64,000 bases of DNA. It comes from Vibrio sp. UBA2441. GTDB taxonomy: Bacteria; Pseudomonadota; Gammaproteobacteria; Enterobacterales; Vibrionaceae. Positions within the stretch are counted from its first letter, which is position 1, and each line of letters begins with the position of its first letter. The position numbers were made by a program, and so were the translations under genes. The notes beneath the pieces are model-generated. The model ran no database searches. It was not told the DNA's origin and worked only from the letters and a program-made list of their open reading frames with translations. This document shows positions 54,299 to 62,250 of the stretch, piece by piece. Location: NCBI GenBank assembly GCA_002342685.1, contig DDQN01000063.1, forward strand, positions 60,546-124,545, given 5' to 3'.

Positions 54299-54907
54299 AT
54301 GACGCCATTAGCACTTAGCATGATCATATTTGCCTACCTACTTGGTTCAGTTTCGAGTGCTATTCTTATCTGCCGACTTTTCAAACTGCCTGATCCTAGA
54401 GAGAACGGCTCCAATAATCCAGGCGCAACCAATGTACTCCGTATCGGAGGAAAGTGGACGGCTTTAACCGTACTACTGTGCGACATGCTCAAAGGAACGA
54501 TACCAGTATGGGGCAGCTATTATCTGGGCGTTGACCCCTTGATACTCGGCTTTGTTGGTATCGCGGCGTGCTTAGGCCACATCTATCCTATCTTCTTTCA
54601 CTTCAGAGGTGGAAAAGGCGTAGCCACTGCCATCGGTGCCATTGCTCCAATAGGCTGGGGGTTAACGGGGCTGCTAGCGATAACTTGGATAATCTCCGCG
54701 CTCATTACACGTTATTCATCACTAGCCGCCATAATCACAGCGCTCATTGCACCCTTTTATGCCTGGGTATTTAAACCGCTTTATACCCTTCCGGTCGCCA
54801 TGCTCTGCTGCCTAATTTTGTTACGTCACCATGACAACATTCGTCGATTATTAGATGGTACAGAGCCGAAACTAGGCCAAAAAAAACAAGCTAAACCAAT
54901 CAATTAA
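54299..54907 (+). CDS. plsY: Glycerol-3-phosphate acyltransferase PlsY
   Basis: Transfers acyl from acyl-phosphate to glycerol-3-phosphate, the first step of phospholipid synthesis. The 202-residue membrane protein has about five hydrophobic segments and the three PlsY motifs: GSVSSAILICRLF-PDPRENGSNNPGATN (residues about 12-43), GHIYPIFFHFRGGKGVAT (about 96-114) and HHDNIRRLLDGTE near the C-terminus. Length matches the family. It diverges from folB. Confidence 0.95.
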   Translation: MTPLALSMIIFAYLLGSVSSAILICRLFKLPDPRENGSNNPGATNVLRIGGKWTALTVLLCDMLKGTIPVWGSYYLGVDPLILGFVGIAACLGHIYPIFFHFRGGKGVATAIGAIAPIGWGLTGLLAITWIISALITRYSSLAAIITALIAPFYAWVFKPLYTLPVAMLCCLILLRHHDNIRRLLDGTEPKLGQKKQAKPIN

Positions 54908-54932
54908 TCACTTGATTGTTACTACCTAACCT

Positions 54933-55748
54933 CTAGCCTAAGACCTTCGCAAAAAAATCACTCAACATAGTGCTGACCGTTTCAGGTTGCTCAAGATTAC
55001 TGATGTGACCCGCACTACCAATATGAACCAACTCACTTCCAGTAATGCTATCGTGCATTAAGTAAGACTCTAACGGCGACCGAGGAATATCCTCCAAACC
55101 AACCGCAATAAGCACTGGCAAAGCAAACTTTTCTACTTCATCCATTAAATCCCGGCGACCAAAGACCATACGCCCGATCCTGGCTATCTCTACCGCATCT
55201 TTTCCATTAACTGAGGATAACTTTTGATGAAATTGTGCCACAAGCTCAGGAGAGTTCTGCTTAGCATCCTTAGAAAAGAACAGAGGGACCACCGTTTCCA
55301 ATATCGGCTCCGGCACCATTTGTGCGTTACTGATAGCATCCAACATTGTGAAATACTTCTTATGTGTCACTTCTGGCTCTAAACCTAAGAAAGTATCCAT
55401 AAGAACTAATGCTTTAACCCGCTGAGGTGCCAATGTTACCACTTCAGCCCCCCACATCCCGCCAACGGATAGCCCAACAATAGAGAACTCCTCCACCTTC
55501 AAATGATCCAATAAGGCGAGCACGTGAACAGCATAGTCCTTCAATGAATGCGTACTCTCCGGCGCATAATCTGACTCACCGTGGGCCCATAATTCAGGAA
55601 CAATGCAGCGATAATATTGGCTAAGTTGCTCAACCTGCGGCGCCCACATCTCGCTATCCCATAAATAACTATGGCCAAATACAATGACAGGCCCCTGCCC
55701 TTGATCCAGATAACTCATTTGACGATCATCGATGGTAAACTTATTCAT
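54933..55748 (-). CDS. Alpha/beta-fold hydrolase of unknown substrate
   Basis: Soluble alpha/beta hydrolase. Start 55748 (MNKFTIDDRQMSYLDQGQGP) is preferred to a 9-codon extension. The 271-residue protein has the oxyanion HSYLWD segment, the nucleophile elbow GLSVGG (about 99-104), an acidic residue in VGLEDIP and histidine in GSAGHIS, consistent with a Ser-Asp-His triad. It resembles esterases, 3-oxoadipate enol-lactonases and BioH-like enzymes; no substrate can be named. It lies between plsY (convergent) and tsaD (same strand, separated by a terminator). It is not part of the equivalent E. coli block. Confidence 0.82.
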   Translation of the reverse strand: MNKFTIDDRQMSYLDQGQGPVIVFGHSYLWDSEMWAPQVEQLSQYYRCIVPELWAHGESDYAPESTHSLKDYAVHVLALLDHLKVEEFSIVGLSVGGMWGAEVVTLAPQRVKALVLMDTFLGLEPEVTHKKYFTMLDAISNAQMVPEPILETVVPLFFSKDAKQNSPELVAQFHQKLSSVNGKDAVEIARIGRMVFGRRDLMDEVEKFALPVLIAVGLEDIPRSPLESYLMHDSITGSELVHIGSAGHISNLEQPETVSTMLSDFFAKVLG

Positions 55749-55815
55749 ACAATTCTCTAACTTATTATTCTTCAACTTTAATGCATCTTCAGCGTATCAT
55801 TTCTCACTATAAGAC

Positions 55816-55842
55816 GAAAAAAAATGGCCGTATTACACGACC
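55816..55842 (-). terminator. Terminator of tsaD
   Basis: On the minus strand GGTCGT-GTAAT-ACGGCC (one G-U pair) is followed by ATTTTTTTTCG, starting about 20 bp after the tsaD stop. Confidence 0.7.
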
Positions 55843-55860
55843 GTTCCAGTATAAAAAAAC

Positions 55861-56877
55861 TTATGCAATCGGCGTTAGCTGGTCAATCGGCCATCTCGGC
55901 TGAGCTTTCACGGACAAATCTGACGTTTCACCGTTCTTCAGCCTTTGCATTCCAGCATAGGCGATCATCGCACCATTATCGGTACAAAACTCGGTTCTTG
56001 GATAATACACTTCGCCACCAACACGTTTCGCTAGCGCTTCTAGCTCCGCACGCAGCTGCTTATTAGCACTTACACCGCCAGCAATCACGATACGCTTCAT
56101 TCCGGTTTGCTCTAAGGCACGCTTGCACTTAATGGATAACGTAGCGCAAACTGCCTCCTGAAACGCATAGGCAATATCGGCACGGGTCTGTTCATCGGTA
56201 TCATTAGCCGCAATGGTATTAGCTGCAAACGTTTTTAGGCCAGAAAAGCTCATATCAAGCCCCGGTCGGTCGGTCATTGGCCTTGGGAACTTAAATCGTC
56301 CTTTAGTGCCCTTCTCTGCCAGGCGAGATAACAATGGACCACCAGGATAATCCAGCCCCATCAGTTTCGCGGTTTTGTCAAAAGCCTCACCTGCCGCATC
56401 ATCAATGGACTCACCAAGGATTTCGTATTCACCAATGCCTTTCACTTGGACAATCATGGTGTGACCACCAGAAACAAGCAAAGCGATAAACGGAAACGGC
56501 GGCGGGTTATCTTCCAGCATCGGCGCTAATAAATGCCCTTCCATATGATGGACAGGGACCGCAGGCACATTCCATGCGTACGCTATACTACGGCCAATTG
56601 TTGCACCAACCAACAAAGCACCCACCAGTCCCGGGCCTGCCGTATAAGCAATACCATCAATATCCTTAGACGTTAGATTAGCTTCTTTCAAAGCCTCTTT
56701 AATCAGCGGAATGGTCTTTTTAACATGATCTCGTGACGCCAACTCTGGCACTACACCACCATAATCGGCATGAAGTTTTACCTGGCTATATAATTGATGT
56801 GAAAGCAGCCCTTTCTCATCATCGTAAATGGCTACGCCAGTTTCGTCACAAGACGTTTCTAACCCTAAAATGCGCAT
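55861..56877 (-). CDS. tsaD: tRNA N6-adenosine threonylcarbamoyltransferase TsaD
   Basis: Transfers threonylcarbamoyl to A37 of ANN-decoding tRNAs, working with TsaB, TsaC and TsaE. Start 56877 gives MRILGLETSCDETGVAIYDD, the family N-terminus; an 8-codon extension is disfavoured. The 338-residue ASKHA-fold protein has metal-binding HMEGH (His111, His115), LLVSGGHTMIV, GEAFDKTAKLMGLDYPGGP and GGVSANKQLR. It diverges from rpsU, as in E. coli. Confidence 0.96.
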   Translation of the reverse strand: MRILGLETSCDETGVAIYDDEKGLLSHQLYSQVKLHADYGGVVPELASRDHVKKTIPLIKEALKEANLTSKDIDGIAYTAGPGLVGALLVGATIGRSIAYAWNVPAVPVHHMEGHLLAPMLEDNPPPFPFIALLVSGGHTMIVQVKGIGEYEILGESIDDAAGEAFDKTAKLMGLDYPGGPLLSRLAEKGTKGRFKFPRPMTDRPGLDMSFSGLKTFAANTIAANDTDEQTRADIAYAFQEAVCATLSIKCKRALEQTGMKRIVIAGGVSANKQLRAELEALAKRVGGEVYYPRTEFCTDNGAMIAYAGMQRLKNGETSDLSVKAQPRWPIDQLTPIA

Positions 56878-56958
56878 ACTTTTCTCGGCGTCTTTTGTCA
56901 TGAATAATAAATTTAGCGCAATATTACCTAATCAAACAAAATTTGACCACGATAAAGC

Positions 56959-56988
56959 TTTACAAAGGGTCACTGATCGGATTAAAAT
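56959..56988 (+). promoter_or_regulatory. Candidate sigma70 promoter of the rpsU-dnaG-rpoD operon
   Basis: TTTACA (56959-56964), 18-bp spacer, TAAAAT (56983-56988), about 97 bp before rpsU. Hexamers match at five of six positions each. This gap also holds the divergent tsaD promoter. No LexA box was seen here. Confidence 0.45.
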
Positions 56989-57085
56989 TCCGCACCATTT
57001 TTGATCAAGCTGGTTAATTGCCGATCGCTTAAGATTAGGCACAGAGGAACCAGCATTAACGAATAACCCCTGAGGTGAAAGGCAT

Positions 57086-57301
57086 ATGCCAGTAGTTAAA
57101 GTACGTGAAAACGAACCGTTCGACGTTGCACTACGTCGTTTCAAACGCTCTTGCGAAAAAGCAGGTATCCTTTCTGAAGTGCGTCGTCGTGAGCACTATG
57201 AAAAACCAACTACAGTTCGCAAACGCGCTAAAGCAGCAGCACAAAAGCGTCACGCTAAGAAGCTTGCTCGTGAAAACGCACGTCGCGTTCGCCTGTACTA
57301 A
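57086..57301 (+). CDS. rpsU: 30S ribosomal protein S21
   Basis: Small basic protein of the 30S platform, important for translation initiation. The 71-residue protein [20 protein letters not shown]...[10 protein letters not shown] is full length and nearly invariant in gammaproteobacteria. GAGGTGAAAGG lies upstream of the ATG. First gene of the macromolecular synthesis operon. Confidence 0.97.
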
Positions 57302-57328
57302 TAACTGAGTCCCAAAAGGAATTTAGTT

Positions 57329-57772
57329 ATGGCTCTTATTGACCAACTCAAAGAAGAGCAAAAGTTAGCGATGAAAGCCAAGGACAAACCGCGCCTTGGC
57401 ACTATTCGTTTAGCCCTTTCAGCCATTAAGCAACGTGAAGTCGACGAGCGGATCACTCTGAGCGACGACGACATCATTGCTGTGCTGACCAAAATGGTTA
57501 AACAACGTCGCGATTCTGTCGCTCAGTTTGAAAATGCAAATCGTCAAGACCTTGCAGATATTGAGAAAGCTGAAATTACTGTACTTGAGGACTTTATGCC
57601 TCAACCGCTTACCGAAGAAGAAGTAGCGGCACTGATTGACAGTGCTATTACCGAATCTGGTGCTGCGGGCATGCAAGACATGGGTAAAGTAATGGGTGTT
57701 CTTAAGCCGCAAATTCAAGGGCGTGCAGATATGGGCAAAGCAAGCAGTTTAGTTCGCGCTAAATTGGCTTAA
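57329..57772 (+). CDS. yqeY: GatB/YqeY domain protein
   Basis: Small helical protein related to the tail domain of GatB; a role in tRNA-linked metabolism is suspected but not established. The 147-residue protein begins ALIDQLKEEQKLAMKAKDK and has QREVDER, MVKQRRDSVAQFENANRQDL and DMGKVMGVLKPQIQGRADMGKASSLVRAKL, the family signatures. Its position between rpsU and dnaG is usual in many proteobacteria but not in E. coli, where dnaG follows rpsU directly. SD AAAGGAA. Confidence 0.93.
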   Translation: MALIDQLKEEQKLAMKAKDKPRLGTIRLALSAIKQREVDERITLSDDDIIAVLTKMVKQRRDSVAQFENANRQDLADIEKAEITVLEDFMPQPLTEEEVAALIDSAITESGAAGMQDMGKVMGVLKPQIQGRADMGKASSLVRAKLA

Positions 57773-57787
57773 GCTCAGATAAATTTC

Positions 57788-57829
57788 AACAAGCCGTGCT
57801 ATCCTTTTTGGAATGCACGGCTTGTTTGT
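57788..57829 (+). terminator. Internal terminator/attenuator before dnaG
   Basis: AACAAGCCGTGC and GCACGGCTTGTT form a 12-bp perfect stem around a 15-base loop, 16 bp after yqeY, followed by TGT. In E. coli an internal terminator between rpsU and dnaG lowers primase expression; this hairpin is at the equivalent place. Confidence 0.7.
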
Positions 57830-57927
57830 ATCCGCTATTTTAATCTCAGTCGCTATAAATAAGTGCTCAAGCCTAAGCACACTTACTTATATTGATTGAA
57901 AAACTATCGTAGAAGAATCCAATATTT

Positions 57928-59673
57928 ATGGCTGGACTAATACCACGAAACTTTATAGATGATCTACTCGCCCGAGTGGATATCGTGGATATTGTCGATA
58001 ATCGAGTAAAACTCAAAAAGAAAGGCAAAAACTACAGCGCATGCTGCCCCTTTCATAACGAAAAAACGCCATCATTTTCAGTCAGTCAGGAAAAACAATT
58101 TTACCACTGCTTTGGCTGTGGTGTGCATGGCAACGCCATTGACTTTGTTATGGAATTCGACAACCTCGATTTCGTCGAATCCATCGAAGAGCTAGCCAAC
58201 GGAATTGGATTAGAGGTTCCCAGAGAACAGCGTAGTGGCGAAGTTAGCCACACTCCACGAGCAAACAGTGAAGAAAAACGTAGCCTATATGACCTCATGG
58301 GCAGTATTTCTCAATACTACCGTTCACAGCTAAAAGTAACGTCAAACAAACACGCTATTGAGTACCTGAAAGATCGCGGCTTATCTGGTGAAATCGTCCA
58401 GAAATTTGGTATTGGTTTTGTCGCAGACGAATGGGACTCTGTTCGTAAAAACTTTGGCCAGCAACCAAAAGCTCAGGAAATGCTACTCAGTGGTGGTATG
58501 TTAGTAGAAAACGACAAAGGCAACCGCTACGACCGTTTTCGTGGTCGAGTCATGTTTCCTATCAGAGACCGACGCGGACGAGTTATTGGTTTTGGCGGAC
58601 GTGTCATTGGTGATGGAACGCCAAAATATCTCAACTCACCAGAAACCCCTATATTCCATAAAGGCAAAGAACTTTACGGACTATACGAAGTGCTACAGGC
58701 CCACAGAGAGCCCGAGCAAGTTTTAGTCGTTGAAGGCTATATGGACGTCGTCGCACTGGCGCAGTATGGCGTAGATTACTCAGTAGCATCACTAGGGACA
58801 TCCACCACTGGTGACCACTTACAAATGCTATTTAGACAAACCAGTACCGTGGTTTGCTGTTATGACGGTGACCGAGCAGGCAGAGAAGCCGCATGGCGAG
58901 CACTGGAAAACGCTTTAAGCTATTTAAAAAGTGGCAATATACTCAAATTTCTTTTTTTACCCGATGGTGACGATCCAGACAGCTACATTCGCCAACATGG
59001 AAAAGAAGCCTTTGAACAGCAAGTCAGAGACGCAACACCGTTGTCAGAATACCTATTTACTAACCTGACCAGTCAGGTAAAAGTAGGCAGCGATGAAGGC
59101 AAAGCCGCATTGACTGCCCTCGCTAAGCCGTTGATAGAAAAGATCCCTGACGAATATTTGCAGGCTCAGCTGCTCAAAATATTAGGCCAAAAAACCGGAA
59201 TATTTTTTGAACATAATATAACAGCCAAACGAACAGCAAAAAGCGAAAACAAGGCACCACAAAAGATAGCCAAAACACCAATGAGAGTGGTTATGGCCCT
59301 ATTGGTACAGAATCCGGGATACAGTAAATTTGTTCCAGATCTAGCCAGTGTTCGCGAAATTGACATTCCCGGTCTAAGTTTATTACATGATGTGCTTGAT
59401 AAATGTCTAACTTATCCCCATATCAACACAGGCCAATTAATAGAGCATTGGCGAAATACAAAGAATGAGGCGTTATTGTCTCGCCTAGCGAGTTGGGAGA
59501 TCCCCCTCGAAGAAGATAATCAAGAAGATATATTTTTAGACTCACTGGACAATATTCTTGCCCAGTGCGTAGAAAAGCAAATAGAAAACTTGCAGGCTAA
59601 AGCAAGAAGTATCGGTTTATCAACCGAAGAAAAACGGGAGCTACAAGCTTTAATGCTTGATTTGAAAGCGTAA
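57928..59673 (+). CDS. dnaG: DNA primase
   Basis: Synthesises RNA primers for replication. The 581-residue protein has the N-terminal CHC2 zinc ribbon (Cys40, His43, Cys61, Cys64), the RNA-polymerase core with FRGRVMFPIRDRRGRVIGFGG and FHKGKELYGLYE, the Toprim motifs VVEGYMDVVAL and CYDGDRAGREAAWRAL, and a C-terminal DnaB-interaction domain (about 435-581). Length equals E. coli DnaG (581). No good SD is visible, consistent with low translation of dnaG mRNA. Confidence 0.96.
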   Translation: MAGLIPRNFIDDLLARVDIVDIVDNRVKLKKKGKNYSACCPFHNEKTPSFSVSQEKQFYHCFGCGVHGNAIDFVMEFDNLDFVESIEELANGIGLEVPREQRSGEVSHTPRANSEEKRSLYDLMGSISQYYRSQLKVTSNKHAIEYLKDRGLSGEIVQKFGIGFVADEWDSVRKNFGQQPKAQEMLLSGGMLVENDKGNRYDRFRGRVMFPIRDRRGRVIGFGGRVIGDGTPKYLNSPETPIFHKGKELYGLYEVLQAHREPEQVLVVEGYMDVVALAQYGVDYSVASLGTSTTGDHLQMLFRQTSTVVCCYDGDRAGREAAWRALENALSYLKSGNILKFLFLPDGDDPDSYIRQHGKEAFEQQVRDATPLSEYLFTNLTSQVKVGSDEGKAALTALAKPLIEKIPDEYLQAQLLKILGQKTGIFFEHNITAKRTAKSENKAPQKIAKTPMRVVMALLVQNPGYSKFVPDLASVREIDIPGLSLLHDVLDKCLTYPHINTGQLIEHWRNTKNEALLSRLASWEIPLEEDNQEDIFLDSLDNILAQCVEKQIENLQAKARSIGLSTEEKRELQALMLDLKA

Positions 59674-59704
59674 CCCAGATTGATTAGTCAGCATGAATAA
59701 AATT

Positions 59705-59713
59705 TGTTATAAT
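59705..59713 (+). promoter_or_regulatory. Extended -10 promoter for rpoD
   Basis: TGTTATAAT is a perfect extended -10 (TGN plus TATAAT) in the 99-bp dnaG-rpoD gap, with no -35 at the right distance. Start would be near 59720, about 50 bp before rpoD, allowing rpoD expression independent of the rpsU promoter. Confidence 0.6.
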
Positions 59714-59772
59714 TGGCGGTTTGCGTTTCGCATACTTACACCATCACTCAGACCTGAAGTTGGGTATCGTCT

Positions 59773-61617
59773 ATGGATCAAAATCCGCAGTCACAGCTAA
59801 AGTTACTTGTCATTAAAGGTAAGGAACAAGGCTATCTGACCTACGCCGAAGTAAATGACCATCTACCAGCAGAAATCGTAGATTCTGAACAGGTAGAAGA
59901 CATCATTCAAATGATCAACGACATGGGTATTAAAGTCGTTGAAACTGCACCAGATGCAGATGAAATGTCGCTAAATGATGACAATGTCATCACAGATGAA
60001 GACGCCGCAGAAGCCGCTGCAGCAGCACTTTCTAGTGTAGAAAGTGAAATAGGTCGTACAACTGACCCGGTACGCATGTATATGCGTGAAATGGGTACAG
60101 TCGAACTATTAACTCGTGAAGGCGAGATAGATATAGCAAAACGTATTGAAGATGGTATTAACCAGGTTCAGTGCTCAGTAGCAGAATATCCAGGCACTAT
60201 TTCTTACATCTTAGAGCAATTCGATAGAGTGCAAGCTGAAGAGCTTCGCCTTACCGACTTGATCTCTGGATTTGTCGATCCAAATGACGATGGCTCCGCA
60301 GCACCAACTGCAACGCACATCGGTTCTGAACTTGCAGAACAAGATTTGGAAGACGAAGACAAAGAAGATAAAAACGACGACGATGACGAAGACGAAGAAG
60401 ATGTAGGTATTGATCCTGAGCTTGCTCTGGAGAAATTTACTGAGCTTCGTAATACTTATCAAGACATGCAGCTTGCTATCAACGAACATGGTCGCGAAAG
60501 CAACATAACCGCTGATGCAAAAGAATCATTGCTTGAAGTATTCCGCGAATTCCGTCTGATTCCAAAACAATTTGATTACCTTGTAAACGAACTACGTACC
60601 TCTATGGATCGCGTTCGTACTCAAGAGCGCCTGATTATCCGTCAGTGTGTAGAGTACGGAAAAATGCCAAAGAAAGCGTTCGTTCAAGCATTCACAGGTA
60701 ACGAATCATCTGAAGCATGGCTAGACCAAGTGCTTGCATCAGATAAACCTTATGCAGAAAAGATCAAACGTAACGAAGAAGATATTCGTCGCAGCATCAT
60801 GAAACTATCCATGATCGAAAAAGAGACATCTCTTCCGGTACAAAACATTAAAGACATCAGCCGTCGCATGTCAATCGGTGAAGCTAAAGCACGCCGAGCG
60901 AAAAAAGAGATGGTTGAAGCGAACTTACGTCTGGTTATCTCTATTGCGAAGAAATACACCAACCGTGGCCTACAATTCTTGGATTTGATCCAAGAAGGTA
61001 ATATCGGTTTGATGAAAGCTGTAGATAAATTTGAATACCGTCGTGGTTATAAGTTCTCGACTTATGCAACATGGTGGATTCGTCAGGCGATTACACGTTC
61101 TATCGCTGATCAGGCACGTACTATTCGTATTCCGGTTCACATGATCGAAACGATCAACAAACTAAACCGTATCTCGCGCCAAATGCTGCAAGAGATGGGT
61201 CGTGAGCCGCTGCCAGAAGAATTGGCAGAGCGCATGCAAATGCCAGAAGACAAGATCCGTAAAGTACTGAAAATTGCCAAAGAGCCAATCTCAATGGAGA
61301 CACCAATTGGTGACGACGAAGATTCGCACTTAGGTGACTTTATCGAAGATACCACGCTAGAGCTTCCTTTAGACTCTGCTACATCAGGTAGCCTAAAAGT
61401 AGCGACAAAAGACGTACTAGCTGGCCTGACTCCTCGTGAAGCAAAAGTACTGCGTATGCGTTTCGGTATCGACATGAACACTGACCATACTTTGGAAGAA
61501 GTAGGTAAGCAGTTTGACGTAACCCGTGAACGTATCCGTCAGATCGAAGCAAAAGCACTGCGTAAACTTCGTCACCCAAGCCGCTCAGAAACTCTGCGCA
61601 GCTTCTTAGACGAATAA
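59773..61617 (+). CDS. rpoD: RNA polymerase sigma70 factor
   Basis: Primary sigma factor. The 614-residue protein has region 1.1 (about 1-80), region 1.2, a non-conserved region with a very acidic run (about 193-216, rich in D and E), then regions 2 (MVEANLRLVISIAKKYTNRG, YATWWIRQAITRSI), 3 and 4 (EEVGKQFDVTRERIRQIEAKALRKLRHP), ending at SFLDE. All match gammaproteobacterial RpoD. Length equals E. coli's 613 plus one. Last gene of the operon; a terminator follows. Confidence 0.97.
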   Translation: MDQNPQSQLKLLVIKGKEQGYLTYAEVNDHLPAEIVDSEQVEDIIQMINDMGIKVVETAPDADEMSLNDDNVITDEDAAEAAAAALSSVESEIGRTTDPVRMYMREMGTVELLTREGEIDIAKRIEDGINQVQCSVAEYPGTISYILEQFDRVQAEELRLTDLISGFVDPNDDGSAAPTATHIGSELAEQDLEDEDKEDKNDDDDEDEEDVGIDPELALEKFTELRNTYQDMQLAINEHGRESNITADAKESLLEVFREFRLIPKQFDYLVNELRTSMDRVRTQERLIIRQCVEYGKMPKKAFVQAFTGNESSEAWLDQVLASDKPYAEKIKRNEEDIRRSIMKLSMIEKETSLPVQNIKDISRRMSIGEAKARRAKKEMVEANLRLVISIAKKYTNRGLQFLDLIQEGNIGLMKAVDKFEYRRGYKFSTYATWWIRQAITRSIADQARTIRIPVHMIETINKLNRISRQMLQEMGREPLPEELAERMQMPEDKIRKVLKIAKEPISMETPIGDDEDSHLGDFIEDTTLELPLDSATSGSLKVATKDVLAGLTPREAKVLRMRFGIDMNTDHTLEEVGKQFDVTRERIRQIEAKALRKLRHPSRSETLRSFLDE

Positions 61618-61647
61618 TAGACAGTCTTAAAAATTTGATATTTGATT

Positions 61648-61675
61648 AAAAGGTGAGCGCTTGCTCGCCTTTTTT
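61648..61675 (+). terminator. Terminator of rpoD
   Basis: AAAAGGTGAGC-GCTT-GCTCGCCTTTT with one T-G pair, continuing into TTTATTG, 30 bp after rpoD. Confidence 0.85.
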
Positions 61676-61729
61676 ATTGAAATTGATTTAAGTGGATAAA
61701 AACTAAGCGCAAATACCCCTATTAGTCTC

Positions 61730-61758
61730 TAGACAGCACCGGGTTCATCCCCTATAAT
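61730..61758 (+). promoter_or_regulatory. Promoter of tRNA-Ile(CAU)
   Basis: TAGACA (61730-61735), 17-bp spacer, TATAAT (61753-61758), placing the start about 5 bp before the mature tRNA. Confidence 0.7.
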
Positions 61759-61769
61759 CTCCCTCCATT

Positions 61770-61845
61770 GGCCCCTTAGCTCAGTGGTTAGAGCAGTCGA
61801 CTCATAATCGATTGGTCCGCAGTTCAAGTCTGCGAGGGGCCACCA
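61770..61845 (+). tRNA. ileX: tRNA-Ile with CAU anticodon (lysidine-modified type)
   Basis: A 76-nt cloverleaf: acceptor GGCCCCT/AGGGGCC, D-arm AGCTCAGTGGTTAGAGC, anticodon loop CTCATAA with CAT at 61803-61805, T-arm with GTTCAAGTC, encoded CCA. The body closely matches the E. coli ileX/ileY tRNA, which reads AUA after TilS changes C34 to lysidine, and ileX also follows rpoD in E. coli. Annotation programs often label such genes tRNA-Met. Confidence 0.93.
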
Positions 61846-61852
61846 GATACAG

Positions 61853-61885
61853 AAAGCCTGATGAAGAGATTCGTCAGGCTTTTTT
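61853..61885 (+). terminator. Terminator of tRNA-Ile
   Basis: AAAGCCTGA-(12 nt)-TCAGGCTTT followed by TTT, starting 8 bp after CCA. The inner bases TGAAGAGATTCG add partial pairing. Confidence 0.8.
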
Positions 61886-61893
61886 CGTTCTAG

Positions 61894-62123
61894 CCTATCT
61901 ATATCCGGTCCGTAGTTAGCTCCGGTAAGCCCTGTTCATCAGCTTAACCGAAATTCCCAACCTAACAGCCACAGGGCAGGATTCGCCAGTACGGAGTGAT
62001 ATCCATCACCAGAAACCTCTCTCGTCTGTCTGAGGGCAAACAGGCCTAGCACCTGTCGCCGTCGCGGCAAACTCACAACTCTAATGTACTCAAACCTGAA
62101 TCCAAAGACCGGACTAAGATAGG
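61894..62123. repeat. 230-bp inverted-repeat element, possible structured RNA or MITE
   Basis: The ends are imperfect 17-bp inverted repeats: CCTATCT-ATA-TCCGGTC (61894-61910) and GACCGGA-CTA-AGATAGG (62107-62123), 14 of 17 paired. Inside lie nested and local pairings: CTCCG/CGGAG (61920-24 with 61992-96), GCCCTGT/ACAGGGC (61929-35 with 61971-77), GTGAT-ATCC-ATCAC (61996-62009), ACAGG/CCTGT (62040-44 with 62052-56) and GCCG-TCG-CGGC (62058-62068). It is visibly richer in GC than the flanks and has no ORF of note. It starts 8 bp after the tRNA terminator. No target-site duplication was seen. Identity unknown. Confidence 0.6.
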
Positions 62124-62250
62124 AACGACGACGCCGTCGACAAAATCATTGGAACTGAGTTTCTTGTGAGATTCACAGGGTAAGAACTGATGAGCGATTA
62201 CTGGGCCAACTTAGTATGACTAACCCAGCGATTGGGGGTTTATTGGTGTG
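62124..62250. other. Non-coding gap with a hairpin downstream of the DUF2971 gene
   Basis: No gene is seen. CTGGG-(CCAAC)-TTAGT-ATG-ACTAA-CCCAG (62201-62228) forms a bulged hairpin flanked by direct repeats AGCGATT; it could mark the 3' end of the DUF2971 transcript, though no U run follows on the minus strand. Confidence 0.4.

Noticed and set aside
61894..62123. Retron msr-msd
   Set aside because: The closing inverted repeats are suggestive, but no reverse transcriptase ORF is present in the window and no clear branching-G context could be assigned.
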